Positions 1 through 11,620 of a stretch of DNA of 64,000 bases are shown piece after piece. Location of the stretch: contig JAYKKI010000126.1 in the NCBI GenBank assembly GCA_039881145.1, positions 4,459,199 through 4,523,198 on the forward strand, given 5' to 3'. The notes beneath the pieces are model-generated. The model had not been told where the DNA came from and searched no databases. It worked only from the letters and a program-made list of their open reading frames with translations. This DNA comes from Druceiella hillmani. Its lineage: Eukaryota > Arthropoda > Insecta > Lepidoptera > Hepialidae. How positions within the stretch are numbered: the stretch's first letter is position 1; each line of letters begins with the position of its first letter. Position numbers and translations under genes: made by a program.

Positions 1-798
1 GTATCTTGATATTGACAAAACAACGGTTTGGAAAGGAGTAAAAGGAATCTTTGCAAAGATCTGTTTTCAACATCACGATGATGTGAAAACTTTATTTTCA
101 CCCCCTGGAAAATGAAGAAATACCCCATTGTTAACAAAAAATAGAGCTTTCTGCCGGGAGTTATAGTCTTTCGACAAAGTTATTTACTGTTAAAATTTGT
201 GAGAATGAGAGTGGGTAGGATTGTATTGATATCGTATGTATTTACTTTGTTTACATTCAATCATTGGGTTTTAACCGCAAAATTAATTTGAAAATTAGAG
301 TCTACCATTTGTTTAGGTTTCTACCGTTAGCTAGTTAAAATTTATCTAAGGACTCGAAATTACCTCCATTGTATATGCGAGTTAAACTGCTGAATACATT
401 TTAAAAATAATTAGGTATTAATTAAGGTATTTAAAATTCATCTGAAAATGTAATTTCTATCAAATTATTCAGTAGATTCGCTTCTTGGTTGGATTCCCGT
501 GACTTTGCGTCTATTTTATTAATTTTTTACAATCTTGATTGCAGTCTCTTATTGTGTATTTTGTTAATAACTAAGGGTAATTTAATTAATCTAAAATTAA
601 CTATTCATGAAAGACTGGTATTTATGTAAATAATTTGATGTTAGGTAAATAAATGGAATCTGCAAAATGGAGGAAAAGCTGAAATGTACCAAAAGCTATT
701 CATAAAAATATCTTGCTATAGAACAGGAAGATAATTAAATTTCAAATTCTATCTTCGCAAAACATGCTATGGGTAAATGTACATCTTTCCATAGTAAT
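1..798. other. AT-rich non-coding stretch
   Basis: No reading frame, repeat or RNA gene is recognisable. The sequence is typical AT-rich intergenic or intronic DNA. Confidence 0.6.
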
Positions 799-935
799 CT
801 ACATGCAGTGCTCGTGTTGGGGCGCGCTCACAGCGGGCACAAATTGGATCACGCCCGCTTGAAGCGGCTTTAATGAAACGGGCCCCTGTGTGTCACCTGC
901 CTTGATGACGGGCACGGGGAAGCTTATTCTGTAAC
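799..935. other. Short GC-rich island of unknown role
   Basis: This stretch is visibly GC-richer than its surroundings, which are AT-rich for more than 700 bases either side. The minus strand is open across it (frame 1083-799, 94 codons), but its N-terminal half lies in AT-rich sequence and looks like chance. The last part reads PVIKAGDTQGPVSLKPL, which I do not recognise. It could be a degraded exon, a transposon fragment or a conserved non-coding element. Confidence 0.35.
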
Positions 936-1605
936 AAAATTCTATTTTATGGTGTACATTTTTCACTTTTTTCAATAGAATAATAAATTCTTGCGAATGG
1001 TCTTGGATTAATAATATTGGGCGGTGATTTTGGGAAAATGTTTGAAAGTTAGATGGGTACATTTTCAAATTATTAAGATACACCGATGTATGGGATATTC
1101 ACAAAAATCTCAAAATAATTTGCAATAAAATAATGATAAATTTAAAAGGTTTTTTTGGGATCCTGGAAAGAAATTGTTAAAAATATAGCGGAAGAAATCA
1201 TAAATTCAGGTTTTTGTTTAATAATTAACCGTTCTTATTTGATGGAGTAAATTGCTAATAAAAAAGAAACGAAAGGTTTACCAAAACGTTTCTGTAAACA
1301 TGGAATGAATAATGGAAAAATTGAGAAACAGTAAAAAACTTAGGTTTTTTGCCTTATTCTAACAATAATTATTTATCGCGGCATTTCTTTGTTCAGTAAT
1401 AAGGCAACTTGAAAGTGGAAAATTATAACTGTAATAAGAATTTCAGTTATTAAACTAAGTGTAGTGTATTATACTAAATACATATACATGATTATTTTTT
1501 TATTAGACTTAATATAATTAATATTTAATATAACATGTTGTAGAACAACAAAGGAAGTCGGCGTATACAAATAAATTTATGTGAGTGTTATTTATATGAA
1601 TAATA
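936..1605. other. AT-rich non-coding stretch
   Basis: Nothing recognisable apart from short homopolymer runs. Confidence 0.6.
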
Positions 1606-1718
1606 TTTATATTTTAGTTTTCACCTTCAGTGTATATTACAATTAACCAATTTATGTCTGCGATGAGATCTTTTTCCACACTGGATCATAGCCAAATGGC
1701 TGTTTTAGAAATTTCAAT
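1606..1718 (+). repeat. Duplicated exon-like segment, copy 1
   Basis: This segment is about 90% identical (10 differences in the 99 bases compared) to 2558-2669, roughly 950 bases downstream in the same orientation. Both copies begin at a pyrimidine-rich stretch ending in TAG or CAG, like a 3' splice site, and both are open in the same frame after it. Copy 1 reads FSPSVYITINQFMSAMRSF and continues to a stop near 1793. I do not recognise the peptide. Most of the differences change the amino acid, which argues against selection on the protein, so this may be a duplicated piece of an old transposon. Confidence 0.6.
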
Positions 1719-2381
1719 AGGAATATACAATATCGAGTGTATTTATATTACTTTCTCAAATTTTCCATATATTTTGAGATTTGAATCAAGTTAACTTGTA
1801 AATATACATCACTAATATTTACGAGATTATTCCTAATTTCGTTCATAGAATTTAAATAATAAATTGGCTACAAAAGATAAATATATAATTTGGAAATTAT
1901 TGTGCTAATAAATAAAAAATAATGTTTATGGTAGATAGATGAGAAACGTACAAATATTTATTCCATTTTTCGGTATTTTATTGCTAAAATATTTACTTGT
2001 ATTTTATTTAATTGCGCTAAAATTTGTTTAACTGACACTGAAAATGCGATTACGTACTCTACAATATTTTTTTGAACTCATCTATAATGTCTTGTTCAAT
2101 ATCATATTTATTTTTTGATAATATTAACACACGGCAGATGTACCATAATCAGTCTTTGCTATTTTAACCAGCAAATAATTCTTTTAGTTTGTACTGTTAA
2201 TGAATTTAGTTTTTTTTCCATATAATTCTTAATTTTTTACATCACGATAAGTTTGACAAGTCTTATGACAGATGTCAGACGGCCGCTCAATTCTTGTTTA
2301 CCTTTAATACTTTTTTAGATATTGAACTATTATTTTAAAATAATAAAACGGTGATAGTGTGAACTTAAATTACATAAAAAA

Positions 2382-2528
2382 ATGTCATTCGTGTTACAGA
2401 ATAGCCCCCACGAGGACGCGCGCTGTACGGAGGAGCCGTATGTCGCGTTTCTATCTTCCGCACCGTTTCCACGAGCCATGTTCACACTGCAATTTTTGCG
2501 ATTGAAATATTGTTTTACCCTTTCTTAA
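2382..2528 (+). other. Small GC-rich open reading frame (48 codons), status unknown
   Basis: An ATG at 2382 with A at -3 opens a 48-codon frame ending in TAA at 2526-2528. The part from about 2400 to 2490 is much GC-richer than its surroundings and reads NSPHEDARCTEEPYVAFLS. The base GTGTTACAG just before it would also serve as a 3' splice site. The opposite strand is open too: an ATG at about 2480, in a good context, reads MARGNGAEDRNATYGSSVQ. Which strand codes, if either, cannot be decided. No family is recognised. It could be a small gene, a lone exon or a transposon fragment. Confidence 0.25.
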
Positions 2529-2557
2529 ATGATATTTTATGCAGACCCCTTCTTTAT

Positions 2558-2669
2558 ATTTATATTTCAGTTTTCACCTTCAGTGTATAATACAATTAAC
2601 CAATTTATGTCCGCGATGAGATCTTTTTTCACAATTGATCATAACCAAAAAGTTGTTTTAGAAATTTCT
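2558..2669 (+). repeat. Duplicated exon-like segment, copy 2
   Basis: This is the partner of 1606-1718. It follows a good 3' splice-site-like sequence (tttatatttcag at 2559-2570) and stays open to a TAA at 2709-2711, reading FSPSVYNTINQFMSAMRSFF and onward. The surrounding frame 2529-2711 is 60 codons long. No family is recognised. Confidence 0.6.
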
Positions 2670-3104
2670 CAGATACCTAATATGTGTAGACTGCCAGTAT
2701 TTCAAAAATAATTTTAAGTTTATGCAGGTTTGTTCCGATATATCGTCTTTAAAGTTCACGTTTTTAAATAACAGAACAAGTTAAAAATAATATTTATAGA
2801 AACTGAAATGTCATTAGAAAGAACAATTCAAAACATTAAGATCATATTATCTTTACCATATTCAAATTCAGAGCATTATCCTTACCGCATTCAAAATTAG
2901 AAATATGTTGCGTTATGGTAATTTATGTACCTAATTGTAACGTAAATGTGGCTAGGGGTAATTATTATTAACACTCAGCGTATCGAGCGGTTATAATCTA
3001 TAAACCTGCTTACTATTATGAAAAAAAACTGTAAAGACGACATTTTAAAGATCTTTATTAATATTTAATACAGCCCTTGCTTTTCACATTCTGTGGATTT
3101 TTGA

Positions 3105-3345
3105 AGTAAAACTTCTTCAGTCGCACCTGCGCCCTTTTTCTGAGTAGTCAACGAAACTGAATCGTGAGGTTCTGGTCGGTGATGTTAAATCGGGTAAACT
3201 CGGCTCTCTTCGGCAAAGGCCGAGCGAGTTCACTGTCTAACAATGAATGTGTTCTTTCAAGAATTACGTTCTATTTTTGAATTAATGTTTTATTTGAGTA
3301 TAATTTAATATAATACGCATATGTTATTTTTGTATTTTAACTTTC
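3105..3345 (+). repeat. Dispersed repeat, family A
   Basis: This is a GC-richer stretch with the phrases 'gggtaaactcggctc', 'cgagcgagttcactgtctaa' and 'tttaatataatacgcatatg'. The same phrases recur in the same order at 8550-8915, so this is a dispersed mobile repeat. I recall similar text from lepidopteran genomes but cannot assign it to a named family. No protein is encoded. Confidence 0.65.
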
Positions 3346-3756
3346 GTTTTGAAAATTTCCAGCATACACAGCACGGTTGTGGTCTTAAGCACAAATCAAT
3401 TTTTTAAAATTGTCTATAGAAAGTTGAAAGTTACTTATTAAAACATGTATGATGAATTAATTCTCCGAATATTTGTAATACAATTATTACAATAACAATT
3501 TTTTAAGGAATCGTTTCCTAATTTTGCCCGTAAACAATTAGATTAAAATGTACTAGTTGATGAAAAATAAAAGATATAATTAATGAATATATCTGTAAAT
3601 AAGTTAAGTGATCATTTTAAATAATTTTTATGAGGCTCTGCTGATTGTAAAGCGTGCGGTGTGATCGCAGCGCCATTTCACAATTCAGTTCTTTGTCTAT
3701 TTATTCATCTATCGCCTTTATCTTTTTTTCATTTCGATGTAATTATTTCCATCGTC

Positions 3757-4110
3757 TGGGGACAATCTGGCCGTGTGTCATATGCATTCATTCCAGGATC
3801 AGTACGCGGAATCGCCGGTAGTTACAATAAATAAAAAATTTTGTTTTTTTCTGGGAACGCGGTCGCGACCATTTTTTTTTTGAAGTGGTTGAAGATTTTT
3901 AGCAATGCAATTATTTTTAAGGGAAAACAAATATCGAAGTCTCTCGTGAAGCACGTTCAATGGACTGTATACACTGTCAATATTTTAAACATAAAAATCT
4001 GGGGACGGTAAAATAAATAATGTCGGGACAATCTGGCTGTGTGTCATACACATTCATTCCAGGATCAGTACAGAAGTATCTCGTGACGCAAATTCAATGG
4101 ATTGATGGAT
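3757..4110 (+). repeat. Local direct duplication
   Basis: A block at 3757-3805 ('ggggacaatctggccgtgtg' onward) is repeated at about 4021-4071 with few changes. A second phrase near 3935-3965 ('ctctcgtgaag...gttcaatgga') recurs at 4076-4105. The second copy therefore lacks the middle of the first. This is probably one repeat duplicated and then partly deleted. Confidence 0.6.
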
Positions 4111-5716
4111 TGCAACTAACGCTTTTTTATTATAAGTCTCAAAGTAAAGGTAATATTACTTTAACAACTTCGACGACATCTTAATTCTTTATGCAACCGG
4201 ATGTATCGATATCACCGAGTAATAGTCGATTATTAAGTAATTTCCATTGTGGAATAAAGCACCTAAAGGTAAGTTTGGCGGATATATAAGCATTGAGATT
4301 TGAGAGTTATAATATGTTAGAGACATTTGAAATGCGTATTGCTGAAAATATGGCTAAAAATACAGTGCTTCGCAAATAGGTGCAAGTCTATTATAATTTA
4401 GAAAGTTGAACCCACAAAGTAGAACAGTAAATTAATTTATAAACTTAGACCTGGAAGTTATAGGAACGAAATATATTAGCCCAGTACAGCGTACATCAAT
4501 TTAAAAATATAAGTGTAGTCGTTTTGTTTAAATATCATTATATAATTTTACATTAAAAAGAAATAAAATTTCTTATGTACTGATTTAAAATTTAAAAATA
4601 AGTGGGAATATGAAATTGTAATTATTTTTAAGTTACAATGTTATACCTGTAATAAATTTTTAGGCCAAACAATTTAATTAGTGTCGGCAGTTTATCAAAA
4701 AAATATTCTTTTCTTCAATATTTTTTTCACTATCGATATGATAATTAAGGCTTTATAGTTACGTTTAATTTTTATTGTTTTAAATTTTTGAATAATGGAT
4801 TTATTAACATTTACGTAGGTACTGCAATATCCGCATAAAAGAATTCAAGTAATTCAAATTGTACAGTCCAATTTGATAAATTTAAAATCCTGAAAACAAA
4901 CAATTTATAATAATTATATTTATACATCCGGAAACTTATTGTTTATTTTAATTTTTTAAACATTAGGAGGAAGTAACCATAAAGATTTAGTTGGCTTAAG
5001 ATAGTTGTTCCTGTATTTTTTTTTGAGGGCTGTTTGTACCAAAACTAAACGTTACATAATTTTTAATTTATGATAAGTTAGATGTTTATACTTTGAATAA
5101 TATATAAAAAATTCAGCGAATATCGTCAAAAATGCGTTTTACACAACAATTACCCTAATTTAAATATATCTTCTATAGACCGTTTTCGCGACATAAAACA
5201 GAATACAATAGAAAAACTGTAACAATAGGCATAATACAGTATTGAGAGTTCTTGTAGATTTTTACGTTGTCTACAATATTTTGGTAAATTATTTTAATGT
5301 AGCTCTAATGGTTTAATCGTAAAATTCAAGAATACACTCTGAATATTTTGACTCGACCCTTAAGTTGTTATTACTTAATACGTTCCAAAGATAATTTATA
5401 TACCCAATATTCATTTAAATACTAACTATAGTATATTTACGTCAATCGGAAAAGCTATTTATGGACCAAAGATTGAAAAACCAAAAAAGGCAAAGCTTTC
5501 CTTTTTATTGACAAGAATGTTAATAAATTAATTAAACATGATCTAAATCGATAAGTGTGACAGAAAATTCAAATCTTCAAGTACTTAAAGATGTAAAGTT
5601 AAAAACACCTTTGTTATATCTACGTTAATTAATATTCGTATTTTTTAAAATTTTGTTAAGTGCATTTTGATTTTCGTTTCTAACTGATTCAAAACATTGC
5701 TCTACACCAAAAAGTA
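4111..5716. other. AT-rich non-coding stretch
   Basis: No gene, RNA or clear repeat is visible. Confidence 0.6.
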
Positions 5717-6142
5717 CGTTGATTTTTTAATAACTTTCATTGTGGTTATTTCATGTAATAATTAAATTGATAATGTATTAGAATACTGGCATAAGAGTTT
5801 GACTATAGCACTTATCAATTCTTGGTCGACTAATCATGGTTTATAATATTAAGACTTGCGTTGATTTTTTAATAACTTTCGTTGTGGTGTTTTGATGTAA
5901 TAGTTAAATAGTTTATGTATTAGAATACTGGCATAATAGTTTGACTATAGTACTTATCAATTCTTGGTCGACTGATTATGATTAATAATATTAAGATTCA
6001 CATTGATTTTTTAATAACTTTCATTGTGGTTATTTGATGTAATAGTTAGATAGATAATGTATTAGAATACTGGCATAATAGTTTGACTATAGCACTTATC
6101 AATTCTTGGTCGACTGATAATGATTTATAATATTAAGACTCA
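5717..6142 (+). repeat. Tandem repeat, 3 x 142 bp
   Basis: Three consecutive copies start at 5717, 5859 and 6001, exactly 142 bases apart. Each contains 'ttgattttttaataactttc', 'agaatactggcata' and 'cttatcaattcttggtcgac'. The copies differ at few positions, so the array is fairly young. It is not coding. Confidence 0.9.
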
Positions 6143-6172
6143 TAACTAGTTGAAATATTGCCCGACATCTAT

Positions 6173-6200
6173 TTTGACGTAACACTAGTGTTACGTCAAA
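6173..6200. repeat. Perfect 28-bp palindrome
   Basis: The sequence equals its own reverse complement over all 28 bases. The core is gacgtaac-actagt-gttacgtc. It has no loop and lies 30 bases after the end of the 142-bp tandem array. It contains two TGACGTAA (CRE-like) half sites in opposite orientation. Confidence 0.9.
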
Positions 6201-7980
6201 TACGTATTCATTTATTGATTTTATCGGAGTATACATGTTTTATGATTTTTCTGATGAAAAATCTTATCGAGTGAGTCATCAAGAGTACATTAATGAAGGG
6301 GGGACAAAAAATTGATGTTCAAAACTGTCTTTGTTTTTTCCTGCAGAATTGACATGTTGACAACTTCGTCTGTATATATTCCGCTGTTACGAATTTCCGG
6401 AATGACATGCAGTAGCGAACACGGAGGAAATATTTGGAAGCATTCCATCGAAGGTCCGTGATTTTCTTTAGCAAGGATTCGTTAAAATGTTAAGGACAAA
6501 GCGGGAAATAATTACTTTCTTACTATTAGCATTTATTTTCAAATTATAAAATATTTACGTTTCAGTCCAATACAGAATGAATTAAGTGAAATAAGTTTTC
6601 TTAATCATTTGTTATACTTATGTGGAAAGTATTTATTGATACGGTTGAATAAACCACCATGAAACAAATAATTTCCTAAAATCATGTTTAATTTAATAAA
6701 TAAAAATTATTTAATAAAATTAACATTTTGAATTATACGGTGTCTTTACTTTAAATATAATTGAAAACAGTGAAGTTTTAGGTATAATTTAATTAAACAA
6801 TTTGTCACGTTATCATTATATTAAATTATAATGTTACCCAACATTTTAGAGCAACCCATTTCTGTCATAGCTACAAGAGAGCAACCTCCGCTCTGTCACA
6901 TACTTTTTCTTCATATTCACTTCTAACTTTCTTTCTATAATAGTTTATTATATATATTTGGGTTTTTCTCAGACATCTCAGTTTAGGGTTTCATTAGAGA
7001 TATTTATAACGATTGAATTTCTGTGATGGGCAATTATTTCTATTTAAATTTGCAATTATTTTTATTTCAAGGCACAATCCCAATAGAAATGTTGGGATTT
7101 ACCTGAAATAAACCTAAATTCATGGAGGGTTTCCTGAATATAAGCGTAATATTCTTACATAACTTAAGTTAGATGCCAAAATCAGCTAAATATCTTTTAA
7201 CTTGGAGCTCTATCAAGTTTGTGTTTTAAAAAAACTTCTGGTTCTTTCGAAAAATTCTGGTTTCCAAAAGAAGTTATTTTCTGGCTCATCGGTGCTAGTA
7301 AGAAAAACTTCTTTTGGGCCAAGTATTGTAGACCCAGTTCGGATTTGCATTTATTTTTTTTATGGATTTGAAGTGTCCGGAAATCAGAATCATAGCTGTG
7401 CTTATTTTGGCACCTTCCGCCCAGTGCAAATTATAATGGTTCAAAACATAAATATTTCGAAAGGATAAATATTTTTTTTGCCATTTTTTAGGGATAATGA
7501 TCGTTTATATTGATTATGTCTAAAGTATGTTGTCTAGTTCTCTATAAATCACACACACTACTCTGACTCCTAATTAATATTATTTTGTATATCTTAGTTA
7601 CTTAGATAAGTGTAAGTTTTGAATTATTCTGACAGATGAACTTTTTTATTATTTCTTTTTTTAAATGTCAACAAGTTATTCTTTTTTTTAACATATATTT
7701 TTGTTGCCAGTTCTGTCACACTACATATCTATGTCAGATTATCGAATTACTGTTATATGGAAACACATTGCAAATTATAAAATAAAGTTATTATATGACC
7801 CCATTTGTGTGTTTAGTGTCTTGCATACATTGCTCCTCCACGTCGACTTTAACAACTCCAATATTCACGATATTGTGAAGTGTAGCTAGAGATATTGACG
7901 TATATGCAAACATTATATACTCGTCTACGTATATTATGTATTACAAATGCGCAATAGAATCTTATCTGTATTGGATATAT
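6201..7980. other. AT-rich non-coding stretch
   Basis: No supported gene. The plus frame at 7202-7468 (88 codons) has no recognisable motif and AT-rich composition, so I take it as chance. A short (CA)n run lies near 7992-8004. Confidence 0.55.
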
Positions 7981-8042
7981 ACATACATATAAACACACAC
8001 ACACATGTTTAGTAAGTTAGTATCTTTGCTGAAGGCACACTA

Positions 8043-8165
8043 GTTTCCATGGCAACCGACAAGCCTTGCACCGCTATGAGCGACCGTAGATACCTCTCCA
8101 CTTGTAAAAGGCGTATAGTTTTATACAGTGTGTTTCAAGTCGTCTCTACTGGAGTTGAGATTTGA
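8043..8165 (+). promoter_or_regulatory. GC-richer island with an X-box-like (RFX) motif and a 38-codon frame
   Basis: GTTTCCATGGCAAC at 8043-8056 matches the RFX X-box pattern (GTNRCC, short spacer, RGYAAC) except at one base. In animals such sites drive ciliary genes. The ATG inside it (8049) opens a 38-codon frame to 8165 that begins MATDKPCTAMSDRRYLST and is GC-richer than its surroundings. I cannot tell whether this is a small gene, an exon or a dispersed repeat. No ciliary gene follows nearby, which weakens the regulatory reading. Confidence 0.25.
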
Positions 8166-8549
8166 ATATAATAATTTGGTGCGAGAATAGTTTGTTTTAA
8201 TTTTGGTAACATGTGATAATAATAGGTGGTAGTCGCAAAGATGATGCTTGATGGAAAAGAAATGAAACATTCTTTAAAATAATTGAAGTGATTTACTTGT
8301 TTATAAGACAAGTTTTACATGTTGTGTCACAAAAAAAATCTTGATGTTTGAGTTTTCTTACATAATACACGTGTCCCTTCTATATCACAATATTTTATGT
8401 AGATACAGGTTTTTCAATCCACAAATAGCATCATATACAAAAAAAAAAAGATAATTAAAAACTTAAACGCCTTGTTAGTGAGAGTCAGAAAAGTAACAGT
8501 TTAGGAGAAATATAATGTATGAAATTAATAAAAAAAATTGTGATTGTAA

Positions 8550-8915
8550 ATTTTTGAAGTGAAAACTTCATTAAGGGCACTTCTGGGCAGTGAAATAAAC
8601 TAAGCCGTCAAGTTCGGGTCGGTGACGCTGAGTCGGGTAAACTCGGCTCCCATCGGCATCGGCAAGTGAACTACTTTTTTAGACGTATCATGCGCACTTT
8701 TTGAGATATTTAATTAAATTTGAATCTAAAGTCTTTATGATATATTTCAGCTTCCATAAACCTATTGTTTCGTTCCTACGGGTAAATTCGGCTCCCTTCG
8801 CATCACCGAGCGAGTTCTCTTTCTAACATGGAGTGCATCGTTTTAAGAATTACGTTTTATTTTTTATTAAGTTTAATATAATACGCGTATGTCATTGTAT
8901 TTTACAATATTAATC
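8550..8915 (+). repeat. Dispersed repeat, family A (two partial copies)
   Basis: The family A phrase 'gtcgggtaaactcggctccc' occurs at 8633-8652, and 'gggtaaattcggctccc' recurs at about 8780. The second is followed by 'cgagcgagttc', 'acatggagtgcatcg' and 'tttaatataatacgcgtatg', as at 3105-3345. This looks like two partial copies in the same orientation, the second running into an AT-rich tail just before a (TA)n array. Confidence 0.65.
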
Positions 8916-8958
8916 TTGCACTATTTCTGATTCGTTAAACTAATATACATTATATGAC

Positions 8959-8960
<2 letters not shown>

Positions 8961-9020
<60 letters not shown>
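8961..9020. repeat. (TA)n microsatellite
   Basis: Uninterrupted TA dinucleotides over 60 bases, following the tail of the family A repeat. Confidence 0.95.
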
Positions 9021-9021
<1 letters not shown>

Positions 9022-10599
9022 CCCTAAATATGACGTTTTTTTGGAAAATTTGATAACGAAAAAAATTTATAAAATTGTGGTCTAAACGATACCGTGTGAT
9101 AAGACATTAATCACAAAAATATTTTAAGATTGATCATAAGAATCCGGTCAGAGATGTAAAAGATCACAATAGTAGAAATTAAGCTATGCTTTGGAAAAGT
9201 TGGTTAATAGAACTTATTATGTTGTTACTTAAGTTTCGGTTATTTTTGACCTTTTGAATTCTCTTCAGTTTACAAAATTCAAACTGAGTTGTATCTAATA
9301 TTGCCGTCAAAACTTTTATCATCATTGTCGTAATTATTATAATTACGTACGATAATATTACGTAAGCAGCCGCTTTACCTTGTTATGGTATTACAGAGAT
9401 GGGCGTTTGAGGTCACTTGTACGATCTATTTCCGAATAGGTCTTCAAAATTCGAGAACTAGATCTTTTAATTCATTCGCTGCACCTAAATAACTATATTA
9501 TTTTTTTCTCTCACACTTTCTACTTCTCTTTCCTCTTCGCTTATATCTCAATAATTAATATCCAAAAATATTTTTATAGAAATTATAAAATGGCAAATCA
9601 CGTATCCGATTTTTTATTTTTTTTATGTAGCTTGTTGGGTATAGAAAATATATTTTTTTTATAATTTGAAACAATATATCTCATGGGAGGTATCTCAAGA
9701 TATATGTTGAAAAACTTGCAATAAAATATATTCTCTTCGCCTTTCTTTATTTCCAAAATGACTTTTTAAAATAACAGGATTTCTAGGTGTTTTAAATAAC
9801 CGTTTAGAAACTTTGTAATCTTTTAAAGACAATTTCGGCGATTATTCTATATTTTACATTTTTTGAGAAATTTGCAATATTTTTAATACAGAAAGATATA
9901 TTGGGTAACATACTTAGGTACACAAGGAAAATAATATTAATATTTAGAAATCAAAAGTACTACTTGCAAGTAACAACATACTTGTAAGTAACAAGTATAA
10001 TAATACTACATATATTTAAATTTTCTCATGTACAGTGTTTGCTGAATCCTTGTGGTGTGAGTTCTACTCTTACTTGAAAATGTCGTTTTTTATATTATAT
10101 TTGTGTGTTTTATGCAACATCGCTCGCTTGGAATTTGAGAAACGGTATAATTTGCATTCTCAAAGGTCGCTTTGTTCAAAAACGTATTCAAATTGAAAAT
10201 TTTCCATGATTTTTATATCGGTTCAAGAGACTGGAATACAATTGCATGTCAGTACTAGGGGACGTCATCTATTGAATTTAATGTAGTCTATGCATTATAT
10301 ATATTCTTGATTTACATGCAAAGTTTTGTTTCATTATAAAACAGTTAACGAGTTCTTCAGTAATGAACAAAGATAAAAAAAACGCAAATACCAATTTTTA
10401 CATATGTAAATTTAGAATAATACTATTGTCCGCATTTGTTTAGCACATGACCTAAATTAGAATGATTTTTGCTCACAAATGGTACAGTAAAAATATAACT
10501 TATAAAATTAGCAATATTACAACTGCGCTAATTGTAAAATTATTAACTTATAAACCGTTTAAAAATCTATTGCAAAATATATTGCAAAATTTTTCTCCC
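9021..10599. other. AT-rich non-coding stretch
   Basis: No gene or RNA is seen. A small direct repeat 'acttgcaagtaacaa / acttgtaagtaacaa' lies at 9961-9993. Confidence 0.55.
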
Positions 10600-10800
10600 C
10601 AAATTAGAACACGCTTTACACGCTCACTTTAATTACGCTATCGTATATTGCATAACCATAGGAGCGTATTTCCCTTTGTAGCTCGCGTCCGCCTTCGCAC
10701 ACACGGGGTACGCAATATTGCTGATATTGAAACATCGCCTTTTAGGTTCTGCACTACCTATCGTTAAGAACCTTTCAGTATTCAATTATCGAGGGAAACT
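10600..10800. other. Moderately GC-rich island
   Basis: This is less AT-rich than its neighbours, with 'gctcgcgtccgccttcgcac' near 10681-10700. Neither strand has a useful reading frame. It is a candidate non-coding conserved or regulatory element, but nothing specific can be named. Confidence 0.3.
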
Positions 10801-11029
10801 ATCAATAAGAACTTAAGATTATAGTAGCGTATATGCGACTTTGAGAGTTAAAGTAAGAAATTGAAATATAAAATAGAAACATAAATTAAAACCCACCAAA
10901 AATGTATTTAAAACGTTGGTAATGCTGTTAGTCGCAAAAATATATACCTTCAGTTATTACGAACTTACGGATACGTTGATATCCTTATAGGGATTCAGTT
11001 TTTTCCTCTCGGAGTAATGAATCTTAAAA

Positions 11030-11095
11030 ATGATCCATTTTTGAATAAAAATGATCCAATCTTGAATAAAAAATGATCCATTCTTGAATAAAAGC
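11030..11095 (+). repeat. Tandem repeat, 3 x about 21 bp
   Basis: The unit 'atgatccattcttgaataaa' occurs three times in a row with one or two changes each. Confidence 0.8.
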
Positions 11096-11478
11096 ATCAG
11101 TTAAGTAAAAGTATCTTAAAATAACAAAGACATCAGAGAAAATTAATGTCAATTTATATAGATGACAGTGATATTCATGATTAAAATAAAGCTATTTCAC
11201 ATATTTTGCGAACAATTTCCATGGAAAACAAAGCTGAATGAATGAAAGTTTAAAGATTGCATAGAATACTATGGGAGAAATTTAATTATTTATTGAAAGA
11301 TAAACACGTTGGGCGTTTTATAATTTTTTTGGTAACTTATTATCGCCTAACTGGCGTCGGTAAAATGTGGCATAATGTTCCTGAAAAATAGATAAATACA
11401 CAAATAACATTCTGAGTTTAGTACCTAGTAAGGTAATGCAGTACAAAATTTGAAGAATTATTGTATGTAATTGATGTC

Positions 11479-11577
11479 ACAAGTTATTTCGTATTGTAGT
11501 TTTTTCTTTCTTTCTAGGCGTAATACCCATTATTACGCCTAGAAAGAAAGGAAAAACTACACTAAGAAATAACTTGT
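11479..11577. repeat. Long near-perfect inverted repeat (hairpin)
   Basis: Arms of about 47 bases facing each other around a four-base centre near 11526. The innermost 17-18 bases of each arm (ttctttctaggcgtaata and its complement) match exactly, with a few mismatches further out. No protein. It ends eight bases before a (TA)n array. It could be a snap-back duplication or a tiny foldback element. Confidence 0.9.
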
Positions 11578-11580
11578 CTA

Positions 11581-11584
<4 letters not shown>

Positions 11585-11616
<32 letters not shown>
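11585..11616. repeat. (TA)n microsatellite
   Basis: About 16 TA repeats directly beside the hairpin at 11479-11577. Confidence 0.9.

Positions 11617-11620
<4 letters not shown>

Noticed and set aside
5717..6142. Possible CRISPR-like array
   Set aside because: Only three contiguous 142-bp units, no separate spacers, and the sequence is eukaryotic. None of the tandem arrays here shows short repeats with unique spacers.
7202..7468. 88-codon plus frame
   Set aside because: No motif; composition like the non-coding flanks.
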